64,000 nucleotides of DNA from Apodospora peruviana (taxonomy: Eukaryota; Ascomycota; Sordariomycetes; Sordariales; Lasiosphaeriaceae), in the NCBI GenBank assembly GCA_033439685.1, contig JAUEDM010000003.1:3130001-3194000 (forward strand), read 5' to 3'. The position numbers and the translations under genes were made by a program. Positions 1 to 11,423 of this stretch are shown here, one piece after another. Numbering within the stretch: the stretch's first letter is position 1; each line of letters begins with the position of its first letter. The notes beneath the pieces are model-generated. The model made no database searches, had not been told where the DNA came from, and saw only the letters and a program-made list of their open reading frames with translations.

Positions 1-190
1 AGTGAAACTCTGGGTGATCTGCCAGTAGCCGGTAGGGACGCAGACAAGCCCAATGACAAGGTCTTTGTTACATTCATTCATCCACGACTCCTTTAACAGC
101 AGAAGATGGGTGTTTTAATGTCAAATTAAACAGCACCTCTATTCACAAGTGCTGCAACAACCCAGTAGCAACAGCCAGGGCCCCAACTCC

Positions 191-529
191 TCATAGCAGC
201 ATCCATCTCGCAGGCTTGGATGCAGTAGCCGACGACATGTGCGCTCCGACAATAAATGCCATTGGCCCGCCTTCGTCGCTTCGCTTGAGGCAACGACCAA
301 ACTCGCTCAACAGGGAATTCGTGCTGCTCGTCGTCGCGTTGAGGTACCGCTCCGGCAGCTCACACCACAGCACGCACTCGTTCACCAGATTGACGGGGTT
401 GGGGCTGCAGCACGAAACCATGGCGGCGTCGCTCACGTTGTTGCCTGAGATGAGGCCGTAGGTGATGTCAGTTGCAATCGGGAGGCTTTCGGTGACTGGC
501 AGCACGTTGGGGTCGCATTGTGAAGCCAT
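191..529 (-). CDS. Small Cys-rich fungal protein, function unknown
   Basis: Single-exon reading frame of 112 residues beginning MASQCDPN. The middle holds a cysteine cluster (a CC pair followed by PNPV, then C and a WCELP stretch, then a late C), a spacing that resembles small lineage-restricted fungal proteins annotated as hypothetical. No classical N-terminal signal peptide is seen, so secretion cannot be claimed. One possible N-glycosylation site (NAT) lies after the WCELP stretch. The frame stops with TGA at 191-193, but 15 more hydrophobic in-frame codons follow before a second stop at 143-145. This suggests either a shortened C-terminus or a missed final exon. It is the leftmost gene, and the next one begins about 2 kb away. 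Coding status rests mainly on the ordered cysteines and the length; no function is proposed. Confidence 0.5.
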   Translation of the reverse strand: MASQCDPNVLPVTESLPIATDITYGLISGNNVSDAAMVSCCSPNPVNLVNECVLWCELPERYLNATTSSTNSLLSEFGRCLKRSDEGGPMAFIVGAHMSSATASKPARWMLL

Positions 530-2530
530 TTTGGTAACTTCTTTTTACGTAATGAATGTGTTGCGAAACTGAGGCGAGATGAGGCTGGGTGGAAGATTTG
601 GTGGTGATCAAACTGCTTCCACCCTTTGGCGTCTTTGTGCCAGCCGCCTTGGGTGTATGTACGTAAGGTAACGGTATATGGGACTGCTGGTCGGTAACCG
701 GGCAAAAGGAATATAAAATCCAATTTTTGGGTGCCCGTTGTGAGTCCGTTCTCTTCTGTGTGTAGTTGAAGCTGAAGGTAGAAAGGGGTTTCTGACGGTG
801 GGGATATGTCTGGTGATAGAAGAGGTATATCTACTCTCACAACCTCGTCCTATCCTGGAGAATACAGGACGACCAGGCAGCCAGGTTCCCTCAATATTTT
901 ATATTCTACCTCTCGTACCCCGTATACACCGTATCACTTGGCGTACAAGTAAAGCAACCTAACTTGGCTTGGCTACCAACGAAGCGAGTTGCAGTTGGTT
1001 GGGTAGGTTACCTCGAAGGAAGCGGCCAAGCCCCTTGCACAGATAAGAAAATATCGAAACGCAAAACACTGCGACTAAGTCCACCAGTTAATCGGTTGAT
1101 ATGATAGAACGAGCACTGCCGTGCCTTATACCATCCAACCAGCCGGCTGCGCCCCAACAACGTGCAGGCATTCTCCACGGGGTCGTGCCGTTGAAGAGCT
1201 GGGGTAGGGACTGATCTTCAACTCATAACTGAACTTGGCTCAGGCTAGCCACCAACACGTAACGTCGGGATGGTGTTCGGTCCGTTTTATTCTGGTATCT
1301 TTAAAGGGAAAAAATCAGACAATGAACACCGGACCTCCTCCTTATAACTGCAGTCCCTTAGACACCCGCATTAGGATGAGGTTCATGAGGCTCACACTTT
1401 ATCTACCAATAACGACACCGATGCTATATACAAAATTCCTACTCTTCGTTGATCTTCGAGAAGGGCATAACACATACAGACCGTGGTCATTTGCTTCCAC
1501 CAGTATCGCAGAATCCGACCACATGAAGCCAGGCTAAAAGTAAAGCCTGTTTCTTTTCTTCCCCCGGCGTGCAAAAGCAGAAGCGATGATCTGCGACTCG
1601 CTGCGTGTGCTTTTCTTTTCTCCCGGGACGGATCATGGAGATCAGGGGTCAATGAATGAATAGGTAGACGGGCATAGACAACAACTTATGATAAAATGAA
1701 ATCTGACCCAAGTCTAGAGGCAACAAAAGCCTGGGTGTATGCACGCTTGGTCTGATCCAGACTCGGCCCTAGATTTGAACGACCGATGCTGAGCACAACC
1801 GAATCGACTATGTATATGTGGTCTGTATGCACATGGGAACTGAGGTAAGAAAAGGTACCCAAGCAGCCCCGTGTGTAAACAGGCTAGGTTCAGGGTACGA
1901 GAGAGATCTGCTTCATCAGCCACCACTCTCACACAGTATACGAAACGAACTACGTGGGTCGATGATTTCGGTCTATCGGCTTGGTTTGCAAAGCCGTAGT
2001 CACCCCCCACCGAAGAGAGATCAGACGAAGACGGGATGAACGACGATGGGCCGTAGGTTGTATGTTCAATGTGCTTGCACTTGCCTAGGTACCAAGATAT
2101 CTACTGGACATACATGCCGTTACTATTACCACCACCTGGTGAATCAACATCATGGCGCAAGAATCCAGCTCACCAACCTGCGCCCCCTTCCGGTCCTTTA
2201 ATAACAGTCATTACCTACATTAGAGAGAGGAGGGCGTGCTCCATTACCCCTCGAGGGAAACAAGAACCAGCGTTAGTCTTGTTCAAATATTCAGGCCGCC
2301 AAGAATAGTTCCCCAGACCGGAGAATTTCGATCTCGCGGATCGATCGAGGAGAGACCCATACTTAATCCTGGAACGTCAAAGTTCAGTTGAACCACTCCC
2401 TGACCAACTCACCCAAAGCCATTCGTTCCCCTGCATATCTCACCTATCTCGATACTACTCATCCTCTCCTTATCAACGACGGGTTATCAACTCAAATGAC
2501 AACAAACAACAACAATAACTAGTCATAACC
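530..2530. other. Intergenic, no gene recognised
   Basis: About 2 kb between the small Cys-rich gene (its upstream side) and the CE5 esterase. Open frames here are short and low in complexity, and none resembles a known protein. It holds CCTAGGTACC at 2084-2093, one of the recurring short motifs of this window. The last 150 bases are rich in C, T and A, as expected of a fungal 5' leader. Confidence 0.5.
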
Positions 2531-3477
2531 ATGAAGAACCTCCTCTTTATCACCGCATTATTATGTCTCGGCACCCTCCCGTCACCGACAGAGGCCGCCT
2601 ACCTCGTCAGCATACCCCTATCCAAATCCACCTCCTCCTCATCCCTGGGACGAGGGCCGAATCAGGGCAATAACAACAAATCACCACCTAATAGCGCCGC
2701 TGCCCCCGCTGCTTCTGGTCAAGCGTCATGTCCAGACATACACATCTTTGGCGCGCGAGAAACCACGACGCCACCGGGGTTCGGAACCGCCGAGACGCTC
2801 GTCGATCTCGTCACCAAAACGTTCCCGCGGACGACGTCGGAAGCCATCATCTACCCGGCCGCCGGCGGCGACGAGTACGGCGCCAGCGTGACGGCGGGGA
2901 TTGCTGCCGTCGTGAACCAGACGGGTCAGTTTACCGAGAGGTGCCCGGGCTCCATCGTCATCATGCATGGGTATTCGCAGGTATGTATGGCAACCAAATG
3001 ACGGATGAGAACATTCGCTAATGACAAACCCTTTCCCCCCCACCCCCCAAAAAAAGGGTGCTCAAATAATGGACGACGCCTTCTGTGGGGGGCCGGACGG
3101 TTCCAGCCTCAACTCTTCCGTTTCCTTGGTATCCAAAACCACGGCGACAAACGTGGCGGCCATCATCCTGATGGGCAATCCTAGGCACGTCGACGGTCTG
3201 CCCTTTAACGTCGGCAATGCCACTGCTGGAGGCGTAAGCTTCCCTAAACCCTTTTCGTCAGGTGACTTCATTGCTGAAATATACTTGTGTAAACAAACAG
3301 TTCGCCGCCCGACCAAAAAATTTCAAATGTCCCGCTTTTCAAAATATAATCCAAGCCTACTGCGACTCGCCCGACCCGTTCTGCTCCAACGGCACCGACA
3401 CGAACACACATCAGGGCTACGGGAAAGAGTACGGCAGGGAGGCGCTGCTGTTTATTATTAGCAAGTTGATCCTTTGA
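2531..3477 (+). CDS. Secreted CE5 esterase (cutinase/acetylxylan esterase type)
   Basis: Three exons: 2531-2980, 3057-3233 and 3301-3477, with introns 2981-3056 and 3234-3300, giving 267 residues. Residues 1 to about 22 form a signal peptide (KNLLFITALLCLGTLP, cut near TEA-AY). A Ser/Asn/Pro-rich linker follows to about residue 60, then an alpha/beta-hydrolase core starting CPDIHIFGARET. The nucleophile motif GYSQG spans the first intron (Ser149). The catalytic Asp lies in CDSPDPFC and the catalytic His is His246 in THQGYG, the arrangement of carbohydrate esterase family 5. Acetylxylan esterases of this family usually have two adjacent Cys in that Asp loop (DPYCC); here the second is Ser. The THQGYG context favours acetylxylan esterase over true cutinase. 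The product should be exported to act on plant cell-wall polymers. The Zn2Cys6 gene downstream is convergent, and a regulatory link is only a guess. Confidence 0.88.
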
Positions 3478-4163
3478 ATTTTGTTTTCGCGCTGTCGAAT
3501 AGTACCGGTATGTCCGTCTTTACCTAGTATTGGTGATGTTTGTATGTATGATAATGGACGACATTGATGAAAGTGGTGTCAGGGGAGAGGAGGGAATAAT
3601 CTGGGTCGGTTTGGGTTGGATTGTGTTCAGATCATGTTTGATTACCTTTGTGGTAGAGGTTGTTAATGATCCAGATGGAGCTGGCTGACTGTACGAGTTC
3701 GTTGATCATATTGAAACCATACACCAGTATCACTGGTGATATCGATCCTACTAGTCTGGCTCTTAGGCGCTCACGCAGAACCCCGGGGGTATATAGGTCT
3801 GTTCCAGCACCGCTCTTTCAACAAGCAACTGAAGCAGGTCGTATGGCCTATTGGTAAGGCCCTTGCCAGGCATGGTGCAATTTCAACTGCATCCCCCGCC
3901 GTGCTCGAGACTAAGAACCTTATGGGTCCGACTCCTATTGGTAGCCTTGACCTTTGGGTAGGGCGGTTTGTCGCAAACCGCCGTGTCCTGCAAAAGGACT
4001 GGGCGGGGAGGTTTTCCTTTTTTCTTGTAATCGACCTAGGGTAACTGGCGTCCAATCCATCCTTGTACCCTCCATTCTTCTTTTAATGCCAATCACAATC
4101 TGTGTCTTCCATACCCTGTATTAGGCGGACAGCACATAAAGTATGGACCCCATCCAGGATAAA
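3478..4163. other. Convergent intergenic region, no gene recognised
   Basis: About 690 bp between the 3' ends of the esterase and the Zn2Cys6 factor. It should carry both terminators and 3' UTRs. No RNA gene or conserved frame is seen. Confidence 0.5.
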
Positions 4164-5636
4164 TCATGCCATCCCGCGTGTCCCCGGCCGCGGATACCCG
4201 ACCGGGCTTGTGGCAGCATAATGCTTCTCCGTCCGCGCCAGCACGCTCAGGAGATACACCTGCGTGGGCACATCCGCAAACTCGTACGCGATGCGCACCG
4301 GATACCCGATCCTGTACGGGCCCATGTACCCTTTACCAACCGTTTCGACCGCCCTGAAAACCTTGCCCAGCAGCTGCTTGTTATCTTCCGTAAAATCGAC
4401 CGGGTAAGCGCAGTCAACCAGAACAGTCTGCAGAATAAATACCGTCGTCCAGTAGCCCATGTACAGACTACCGTGCCAAACATTGGAGAAGTGAATGGCG
4501 GTATCGAATATCGACTCCGGATCTCGCGAGGGGATCTCGACAGGACTGGGGACAAGGCGTTGGTATTCGTCAAACCAGATGAGGTAGTCCGCGTGGAGGT
4601 TGGCCGTGTCGGTCACGAGCGCGACCGCCTGACCGACGTCAATGGCAAGACCGCGCCGTTTCGCTTCGCGTAGGCCAAGCCCCACGCGGATGATGGCGGG
4701 TACGCGAGCCAGGTGGGCAAAATAGCGGTCATATACTCGCGCTGCTTCTGTGGTGACACCCCGGCTCCGGTCCTCGGGACTCAAGTTGAGGAGAACGCTC
4801 TGCCATTCCTTCTTGGCCAGGAAGCAGTCGTGGCCACAAAATATAGAGTTCATGATGATCAGAGTACGGAATGACAACATCATGGACTTGTCCCAGGCGG
4901 AGTCCCGATAGACTCCTGCGCCTCGCTGCTGGATGAGCCACGACACCCCTGCGGCGTGCGTCATCCAGCTTGATGGGTCGGGACTAGTATTCCCGTTGCT
5001 AGTAGCTGAAGGGTCATTTGTCCCAGCAAACAGCTCAAAGAGACACAGCGTCATGGTCGCGCAGAGCGTCTCGGCCGTCTTCCACTCGGTCGGATGGTTC
5101 AGCGCCCTCTGCAGCGCCACGAGCGACTGCCCGTAGACGGAGCGACTCTCTCCGACCAAACGGTCAGACTTTTCCGCCTTGCCGAGCAGATGCAGGGCAA
5201 ACGCGGCCATGGCGCTGTCCAAAGCCACCTTGGTGCCTAGGTGCGCGGGGACGTCTCCGAACCATGGCGCAAAGACGACGATCTCGTCGGCCGAGCTACC
5301 CTGCCGGAGCGTCTGGATTATGCCGTCGATGAACTGAGCGCGGGTTGGCCTAAGCTCCAACACTCCTACTCCACCGCTGGAGTCGGAGCCGGAGCCGGCC
5401 CCACCACCACCGGTTTTGATTTCGGCCCGGTGTTCGGCGTCGGCAGGTCGACGACGACGACTGCCGTTGCTGCGGACTTTGTGCTTGCCGCCGGTAACAA
5501 ACTTGAAACTCCGGCCATAGCCCGGGCACTCGACACCGTACCTGGCACAGTTCGCGCAACCCGGCCGGGCCTGGTCGCATCGTATCCGCCGTTTGACGCA
5601 GAGTGGACACCCGGCGCTGCGCGGCACGCCCACCAT
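4164..5636 (-). CDS. Zn2Cys6 transcription factor
   Basis: Intron-less frame of 490 residues. The N-terminus carries a fungal binuclear zinc cluster with Cys10, Cys13, Cys20, Cys27, Cys30 and Cys37 (CX2CX6CX6CX2CX6C), rich in Arg/Lys between the second and third Cys (VKRRIRC), as in Gal4-type DNA-binding domains. A Gly/Ser/Arg-rich linker follows to about residue 90. The rest is helical and resembles the fungal-specific factor domain 2 (DUF3468) found in many Zn2Cys6 proteins, including an AGVSWLIQQRG stretch typical of that class. The protein should be nuclear and bind CGG-containing sites. The target genes are unknown. It is convergent with the CE5 esterase gene, so a shared promoter is ruled out. 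The start is well fixed, because the zinc cluster begins only nine residues in. Confidence 0.9.
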   Translation of the reverse strand: MVGVPRSAGCPLCVKRRIRCDQARPGCANCARYGVECPGYGRSFKFVTGGKHKVRSNGSRRRRPADAEHRAEIKTGGGGAGSGSDSSGGVGVLELRPTRAQFIDGIIQTLRQGSSADEIVVFAPWFGDVPAHLGTKVALDSAMAAFALHLLGKAEKSDRLVGESRSVYGQSLVALQRALNHPTEWKTAETLCATMTLCLFELFAGTNDPSATSNGNTSPDPSSWMTHAAGVSWLIQQRGAGVYRDSAWDKSMMLSFRTLIIMNSIFCGHDCFLAKKEWQSVLLNLSPEDRSRGVTTEAARVYDRYFAHLARVPAIIRVGLGLREAKRRGLAIDVGQAVALVTDTANLHADYLIWFDEYQRLVPSPVEIPSRDPESIFDTAIHFSNVWHGSLYMGYWTTVFILQTVLVDCAYPVDFTEDNKQLLGKVFRAVETVGKGYMGPYRIGYPVRIAYEFADVPTQVYLLSVLARTEKHYAATSPVGYPRPGTRGMA

Positions 5637-8600
5637 CTTTATTCCATTTGATATGACAGATGTGCTGTTACAGGTATCGTCTCAGCCCGGCCGGCGGCGA
5701 GTCATTCAGACTGACAGAAACTGGTGAAACTTGAGATCTGGAAGCTTGTGGAAGCTGTGGTCAGAACAAGGCTGTGGCTGCGGCTGACGGTGAGGCTGCG
5801 ATGCCGCGACGACGAGTAATCGGAAATCTTGGCGACATTGTTGCGCTGTAACGGGTTCGTTCTCGTTCGGGCAGTTGAGCAGTCTTGGCGAGATCGTCCA
5901 ATCGTTTCCGCACGGTTCCGACAATGGACCCTTCGGGGCAGTGGGGTCGGGGCTTTTGAAATGGGAAGGCTTGTCCCTGCTAGCGGGCAAGCCCCCGGGA
6001 TGTTTGGTGGGGGATGGGGGCTTAGAAGAATGGATCTTTATCAGATGGGATCCACGGATCGAGTGGACAACTTCACGATTTTCCTCACGACGATCGATTT
6101 GTGGGGTTTCCTCATCGTACGAGGTGAGCGGTGCTGGCAAACCGAAATACCTACCAGGTAGGTCTGTTGGCTGCTGCTTTCCGCTTTCCGTCAGACCTGC
6201 CAACTGCCATCAAAAATCCGAAAGCGAGGAAAAAATCGTCTTGGGTGCCACAATACCGAGTACGGGGAACACACAGTATACAGATTATATCTGGCCACAG
6301 GTGTGTAGAATCTAAGCAGCAGGCCGCAGAAACAGGGCCGATATTCCCGGAGTGCCCATCCCCACATCGACTTCTCGTATTCAACGTGGTCACGGGTGGC
6401 GAGCAAGCTAGCACTAGGGAGGCCCCGTCTTCCGCCGGAGCGCTGTCGGCGGCTCAACTGCTGATCGAGGGCCGACTGACCGCTAGTCAGTCGGCGCTCC
6501 TTCGTTGTTTAACGTCCACTACGGAGGGCATCGGTATCACGACCCCACGGACGGACGGAGCGGCGGCAGAATCTAGTATCAACTTATCAGGTTTCTTTTG
6601 GGATCATGCCGCATGAGGTTGCTATCAGCCCGCGTACTAGCGCTTGCCGAGCGTAACCAAAGGATAACATCAAAGGTCGGGTCTGACGCGAATCATCCAA
6701 CTCCAGTCTTTTCGGCCGGTTGCCGAAGGCGGTTTTGCGGGGAAGGGCTTCCTGTGGAGCAGAGCAGGTAAAAAGACGTTCTCTTGTGTTCCATGGAGCC
6801 GGGCATGCTTGATGCACAGAAGATATCACACCGACAAACGCCCTGGAACAGGCGAGAACTGTTGAGGAGGCTGGTCTGTCTGTCTGTATAAACAAGGAAT
6901 AGAGCCAAGCGCGAAACAAGCAGGCGACGACCTGAGCATTGTTGTCTTGGTCTTTTCCCGAACCAACGGTTGCTAGCGAGCGTATTGCGGCAACGGACGT
7001 GAGTATCGCAGGGCAGGAAAAGAAGCAACCGTTTCACAGCCTCTCTTTCTCGCACCTCGTGCCGGCTGCGTGTTTCGTTTTCTTGCCGACGCGGCCGGAA
7101 CCCACAAAGGGAACGACCGGCGGACCCATTACAGTCGTGGAGAAACAGAAAACCGGGCGAGGTTTTCCGCGTTGCATGTTTTGGGTGACGACGTCTAGGG
7201 CCAAGAAAAATACCTGTGCACGACAGCTATTTTGTCTCTCAACGGTAGCATGTCGCGTCGGGTTGATGGCAGTCCAATCGAAATAAACGGAGATGCACGT
7301 GCAGTGCGACTTTTTGGGGTCGGCTGTGCCGCTGCTTCTGTACCGCCTTTTCGCTTGTCATTGTCCCCATCAGCAGTTTCCGAGAATGAATGTCCTCGAG
7401 GGCAGGTCCATCATTGGTTAACATGTATTATATGGCAGCAAAGAGCAGTCCGGACAAAACCTGGCCTTTTTGCCCACCCTCAAGGTCACGCCAAGGAATA
7501 CTGTGTAAGGCCATATGTCTCGCATGTACGGATCACACGTAAGGTATGTAGGCCGTATCTCTTCACCCGTGCATGCATTAGGTGTTTTGGTCTAAATAGA
7601 AGCAGATAGAAAATCTATTCTTTAAACTTCGTCGGAAGGGAAGGTAATGGAAGCGACGAACGGTCGAGACAGGTGCCAGCCGTCTCTGGACCTGCCATCC
7701 CGTCATCAGAACTTAGCAGACCCCATAATCCGTACAATGGCGCAATCGCAGCTTTTTGTCGTGGAGACGGGAAGTCGGTGAAGGTTTCAAGCGCCGATCA
7801 ACTTTCTCCGCCAAACTTTTTTGTGCTCGGTTGAAGCTATGATAGCGTGTGGGGGCTGAAGAATTGAAGAAACTCTTCCAGAAGCCAGACCAAATGATGA
7901 TGGGCTTTTTAGTGCTTGGACTACCTGCGTATTCTTTAACCTCGTTCCTTTGGATCGGACGGGGACCCTGGAGATTATAAGCTGGCTGATCGGCTCAGAA
8001 CTGCACCGCACGGGCTGTTCATCTATTCAATTGTCGTAATCGGGCATTGAACCCCTTTTGTCTCCAGCCTCTTCGAAGAGATATTTGAGTTGGCCAACCA
8101 CTTTCTACCGGAACATACGACTTAGGCAGTGACAGCCTCGGAAAGTTGACTTTATATGCATGTCGGCTGACGTCTTCAGTGATCAGTGAGAGTGATCAGT
8201 GAGTTGTGTCTCGCGAGATCTCGATTGCGTTGGATGATATTGGTGGCTGGGCGGGTTTCCAGGTTGACCGCCGAACGATGGTTATCAAACTGTCTTTTTG
8301 AAGGAATTCCATCTCCACGGTGCATAGCACAGTAAACATGAATATTAGGTGCAAAGCCGTTGATGATGGACAACACCATCATCACAATCACCATACCGGT
8401 AATTTCAGTACAGTACGTAAGCATGTCGGTCACTGCACCGTGTGGTGCCTGATCAACCCCTCGCATGTCCCTGATGAGCCGTCACTCGACTGGAGCGAAC
8501 TGCAGCGATCCGTCCTGGCATTCGCGCAACCAGACTCTCGACCCTCCGCGACGCCGTGCAAATGCTTGGAAGCAACCGGCAGCATCCAACTCCTTTCCAA

Positions 8601-10199
8601 GGAACGGGGAGATCAAGTTGCAACGTAAAACGGGCAGTTATCTTGCAAATGCGTCCAACTTTCCTGGCTTGGAAAGGTTTATTACTTGTAGAGATTCCGG
8701 ATTCATGTTTGGATACCCGGTGATTATATCCTCGCATATAGGCGCTCGCTGGAGAAGGAAGGCTGCTCGGGGGCTTAAACAGTTGACTACAACCTTCCAT
8801 GACCAACCTGTCTGTCGCTGCTTCTTGGCGAACTGAACGCGGTATATGCTTGTTGGTGATCCCGTTAATTATTTATCTGCATCTGCTGGCTGGCTTTCGT
8901 GTCGGGCAAGAGAGAGAAACGAGGCAACATAAAGGGGGTTGCGTAAGCGGGATGGGATGAAAAGCGGACAATATCAAATTCAGAAAATAGATGGGAAATC
9001 CTCCATGCACACTGTTTTATAGTGCCACGATACCAACCCAAAGTGAAGAAAACCAATTAGACCAAAACAGGAACTAACAGCCAGACGCCAATACAACAAT
9101 GGCTGGACTCCCTCTAAAACGGGGAAGTTGCTCGTTTCTCCCACATTTCTTTGCATGCCCTGTGCTATCTCCGGAATGAGAAATGAACGTTCTGCAATTG
9201 CGAGGAGCGACGGGATAAGAGACCGAGCGGCACGTTACTGCCACTTCCAGGAAAGGAATCGTGATGCCTATTCCACATGGTTCCTCTGTCTCACCGATTC
9301 CAGATTCTCACCGATGAGTAAAGGCTTGCAAGATCTATATTAATAGAAATCATCGATATTGGTGTTTGATCTTGACAGTTTCTTGTCTAGAAATGCCATT
9401 TTGGTCTTTCTGGTCCTTTCAAATGGAAGAAAACGCAGCGTGCGGAGTCGCGGACATGGAATAAAACAAAACATGGAGCAGGCCTGCGCCTCCTGGGACG
9501 GCGACATTTTGGCTGCAGATGATCCCTGTTAGCGCGACTTGGGTCAATGCCATCCGATGAAGACCTGGCCAATCACCAGACTCGGCGTCCAGGTGCTCCA
9601 TCAACACGGTCTCCTGAAGGCGCACCGGAAACCGAATGACGGTGCCTTGGGGAAGGAGAACTGAAGCCCCACGAGAGGCGAACTGTTTGTTAACAAGTGG
9701 GCAGCTCCAAATCAACAGAACAGCGGCGTCGTGCGGCGCGGCGTGAACAGGAGCTACTTAAATGAGAAGTAGGTGATCATGTTGGGCCGTTTTCATATTT
9801 GTGTTAGTGAAGAGAAGGGAGCTTAGTGAAGAGAAGGGAGCAATTGTCGAGGGCAGGTACGATATATAACATACTACCTAGGTACGTACCAAAACGACAA
9901 CTCCAAATGGAAGTTCGTTGACCGTGAAATGAGCCCGCATCGCATTCCCTGTTGTCGTTTCGGTTGCGGAAAGAGGAACGGTTTTCAGTGGTAAGTCGCG
10001 TCCGACCTGTACTGTATGGAACAATTATCGCTAGCGCACCTGCATCGCTGTGGAGGTGCCCGTTTTTGCCTTACAGTCCTGTGTAGCGCTGTTCCGATCG
10101 ACGGACTGTATTCCGTACATTAACAAGATGGGATAGCGCTGTGGTGTGTTGTCTCGGGGTTGCCCACTGTAACGCCCAGTACTGTTTGTCTGAGAATCC
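5637..10199. other. Gene-poor region, no gene recognised
   Basis: About 4.6 kb in which both strands give only short, non-conserved frames. The first 600 bp lie upstream of the Zn2Cys6 gene and probably hold its promoter and leader. Further in are TACCTAGGTA at 9875-9884 and a 19-bp tandem duplication at 9804-9841. No transposase, RNA gene or strong AT-rich mutation signature was recognised. Confidence 0.5.
9804..9841. repeat. 19-bp tandem duplication (two copies)
   Basis: The unit TTAGTGAAGAGAAGGGAGC occurs twice back to back with no mismatch. It lies in non-coding DNA and looks like a recent slippage or duplication event. Confidence 0.85.
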
Positions 10200-10329
10200 T
10201 TGCCCCGTAGTCTGAGAGGTACCTACCTTAACTGGCCTGTTAGGGGGTGGGTTGCAGGAGTGCAGCGACCGTTGCCTGACTCCACCAGAAAGTCCAGGCC
10301 GGACCCAAACCATCAAAACTTCCCAAGAA

Positions 10330-11423
10330 CCGATTCTCGCCGACACTCTCACTTCCACCCGATCCTTCGATTCCCCTATCCCCATCATTCTTTCTTTCCT
10401 CTCCCCCACCGCGTGCCGGGTCCCAATTCGAATTCCCTTGGGTGCCGCCAGCAGAGATCAGAGATATCAGGTCTCTCTGGATTCTCCTCCAATCCCGAGC
10501 AACGTCACCGGTGCTTCGTCCTGCGTCCATCGTCCCTCGTCTCTCTCAGCCGGGCCTCGCTTTGGGTCGCCCCTTCTTTTCGCTTCTCCCAGCCGCCCTC
10601 CCGCCGGTCGTCTCCCTGTGCAACTTTCTCCTGCTCTGACTATTCCATCTCGACCTATTGTCTCTCGACCCATATTCTCTTTTTTTCTCTTTTTTTTCGA
10701 CCTCTGCGATCTCGTCGTCGACCGAGCAGCAGCATCGTGCCCCTGCCCGCCCGCCGGTCCGCTTTGCCTCGTCCTCTGCCCGAAACGACGCGTGGTTTCC
10801 TCCATGACCTCGACCCATTAAAACAATTCTTTCGTAGAGCCTGTTGCGGTGGTACTGCGTCCCTTCTTCTGCCTCCAACTCTCCACTCTCGACGAGTCGT
10901 GAAACACTCGACATTGCCCACCCGACAAGACGTTCACGGTAATAGTGGGCATCTTTGAGAAACGAGCAATTCAATCCTCCTTCTTGGCCGCAGGCGTCCT
11001 TCGATTCTATAAAGTAACGATCGTTATCCCTCGGGAATATTATCGGGCGTCCAGTTTGCTCTGGAGCTCAAACAACACCTCGCATTCTCCTGTGATTGGA
11101 AAGTAAGCTTAGCTGCACATCCCCTTGAGCACAGCCTCGCGTCGGAGGCCATACGAGGCCCAAAAGCCTGCCAACAAATCAGGCTTTGCTTCCTTGCACG
11201 AACCCGCAGAGTCTCGCATCACTCCCTTTGCAGATTTTATCGCTGAATGCTAACATATGGATTTTCAGCAGGATCCCTCCCTTTTTGGAGGTCTCGAGAC
11301 TCTCGTTATATCCCACCGCCTTCCTTATCTCTCTTCAACTACAAATACTTTATCCCGGGGCGACAACAGGACCCTGCGGATTGTGCAGCACCAATCTGGC
11401 ACAGCCAAGTCGGTTTCGGGACG
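10330..11423 (+). promoter_or_regulatory. Pyrimidine-rich promoter/5' leader of BNI4
   Basis: The plus strand here is strongly enriched in C and T, with runs such as 10670-10700 made almost wholly of T and C, typical of fungal core promoters and long leaders. The open frames within it translate into Ser/Pro/Arg-rich noise and overlap in all frames, as expected of biased composition rather than coding. It contains several upstream ATGs. The frame used by BNI4 stays open back to an ATG at 11247, so a longer N-terminus cannot be fully excluded. Confidence 0.45.

Noticed and set aside
433..840. 135-residue minus-strand frame overlapping the small Cys-rich gene
   Set aside because: It runs through the probable leader of that gene in another frame, has no domain features and overlaps the better candidate.
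2531..5636. CE5 esterase plus Zn2Cys6 factor as a co-regulated cluster
   Set aside because: Only two genes, convergent, with no shared promoter or further pathway genes nearby.
5706..6203. 165-residue minus-strand frame upstream of the Zn2Cys6 gene
   Set aside because: Low-complexity Pro/Ser/Gln-rich translation without conserved motifs; fits a leader or promoter better than a gene.
10200..10958. 252-residue plus-strand frame
   Set aside because: It arises from pyrimidine-rich sequence; overlapping long frames exist in several phases, and the protein is Ser/Pro/Arg noise.
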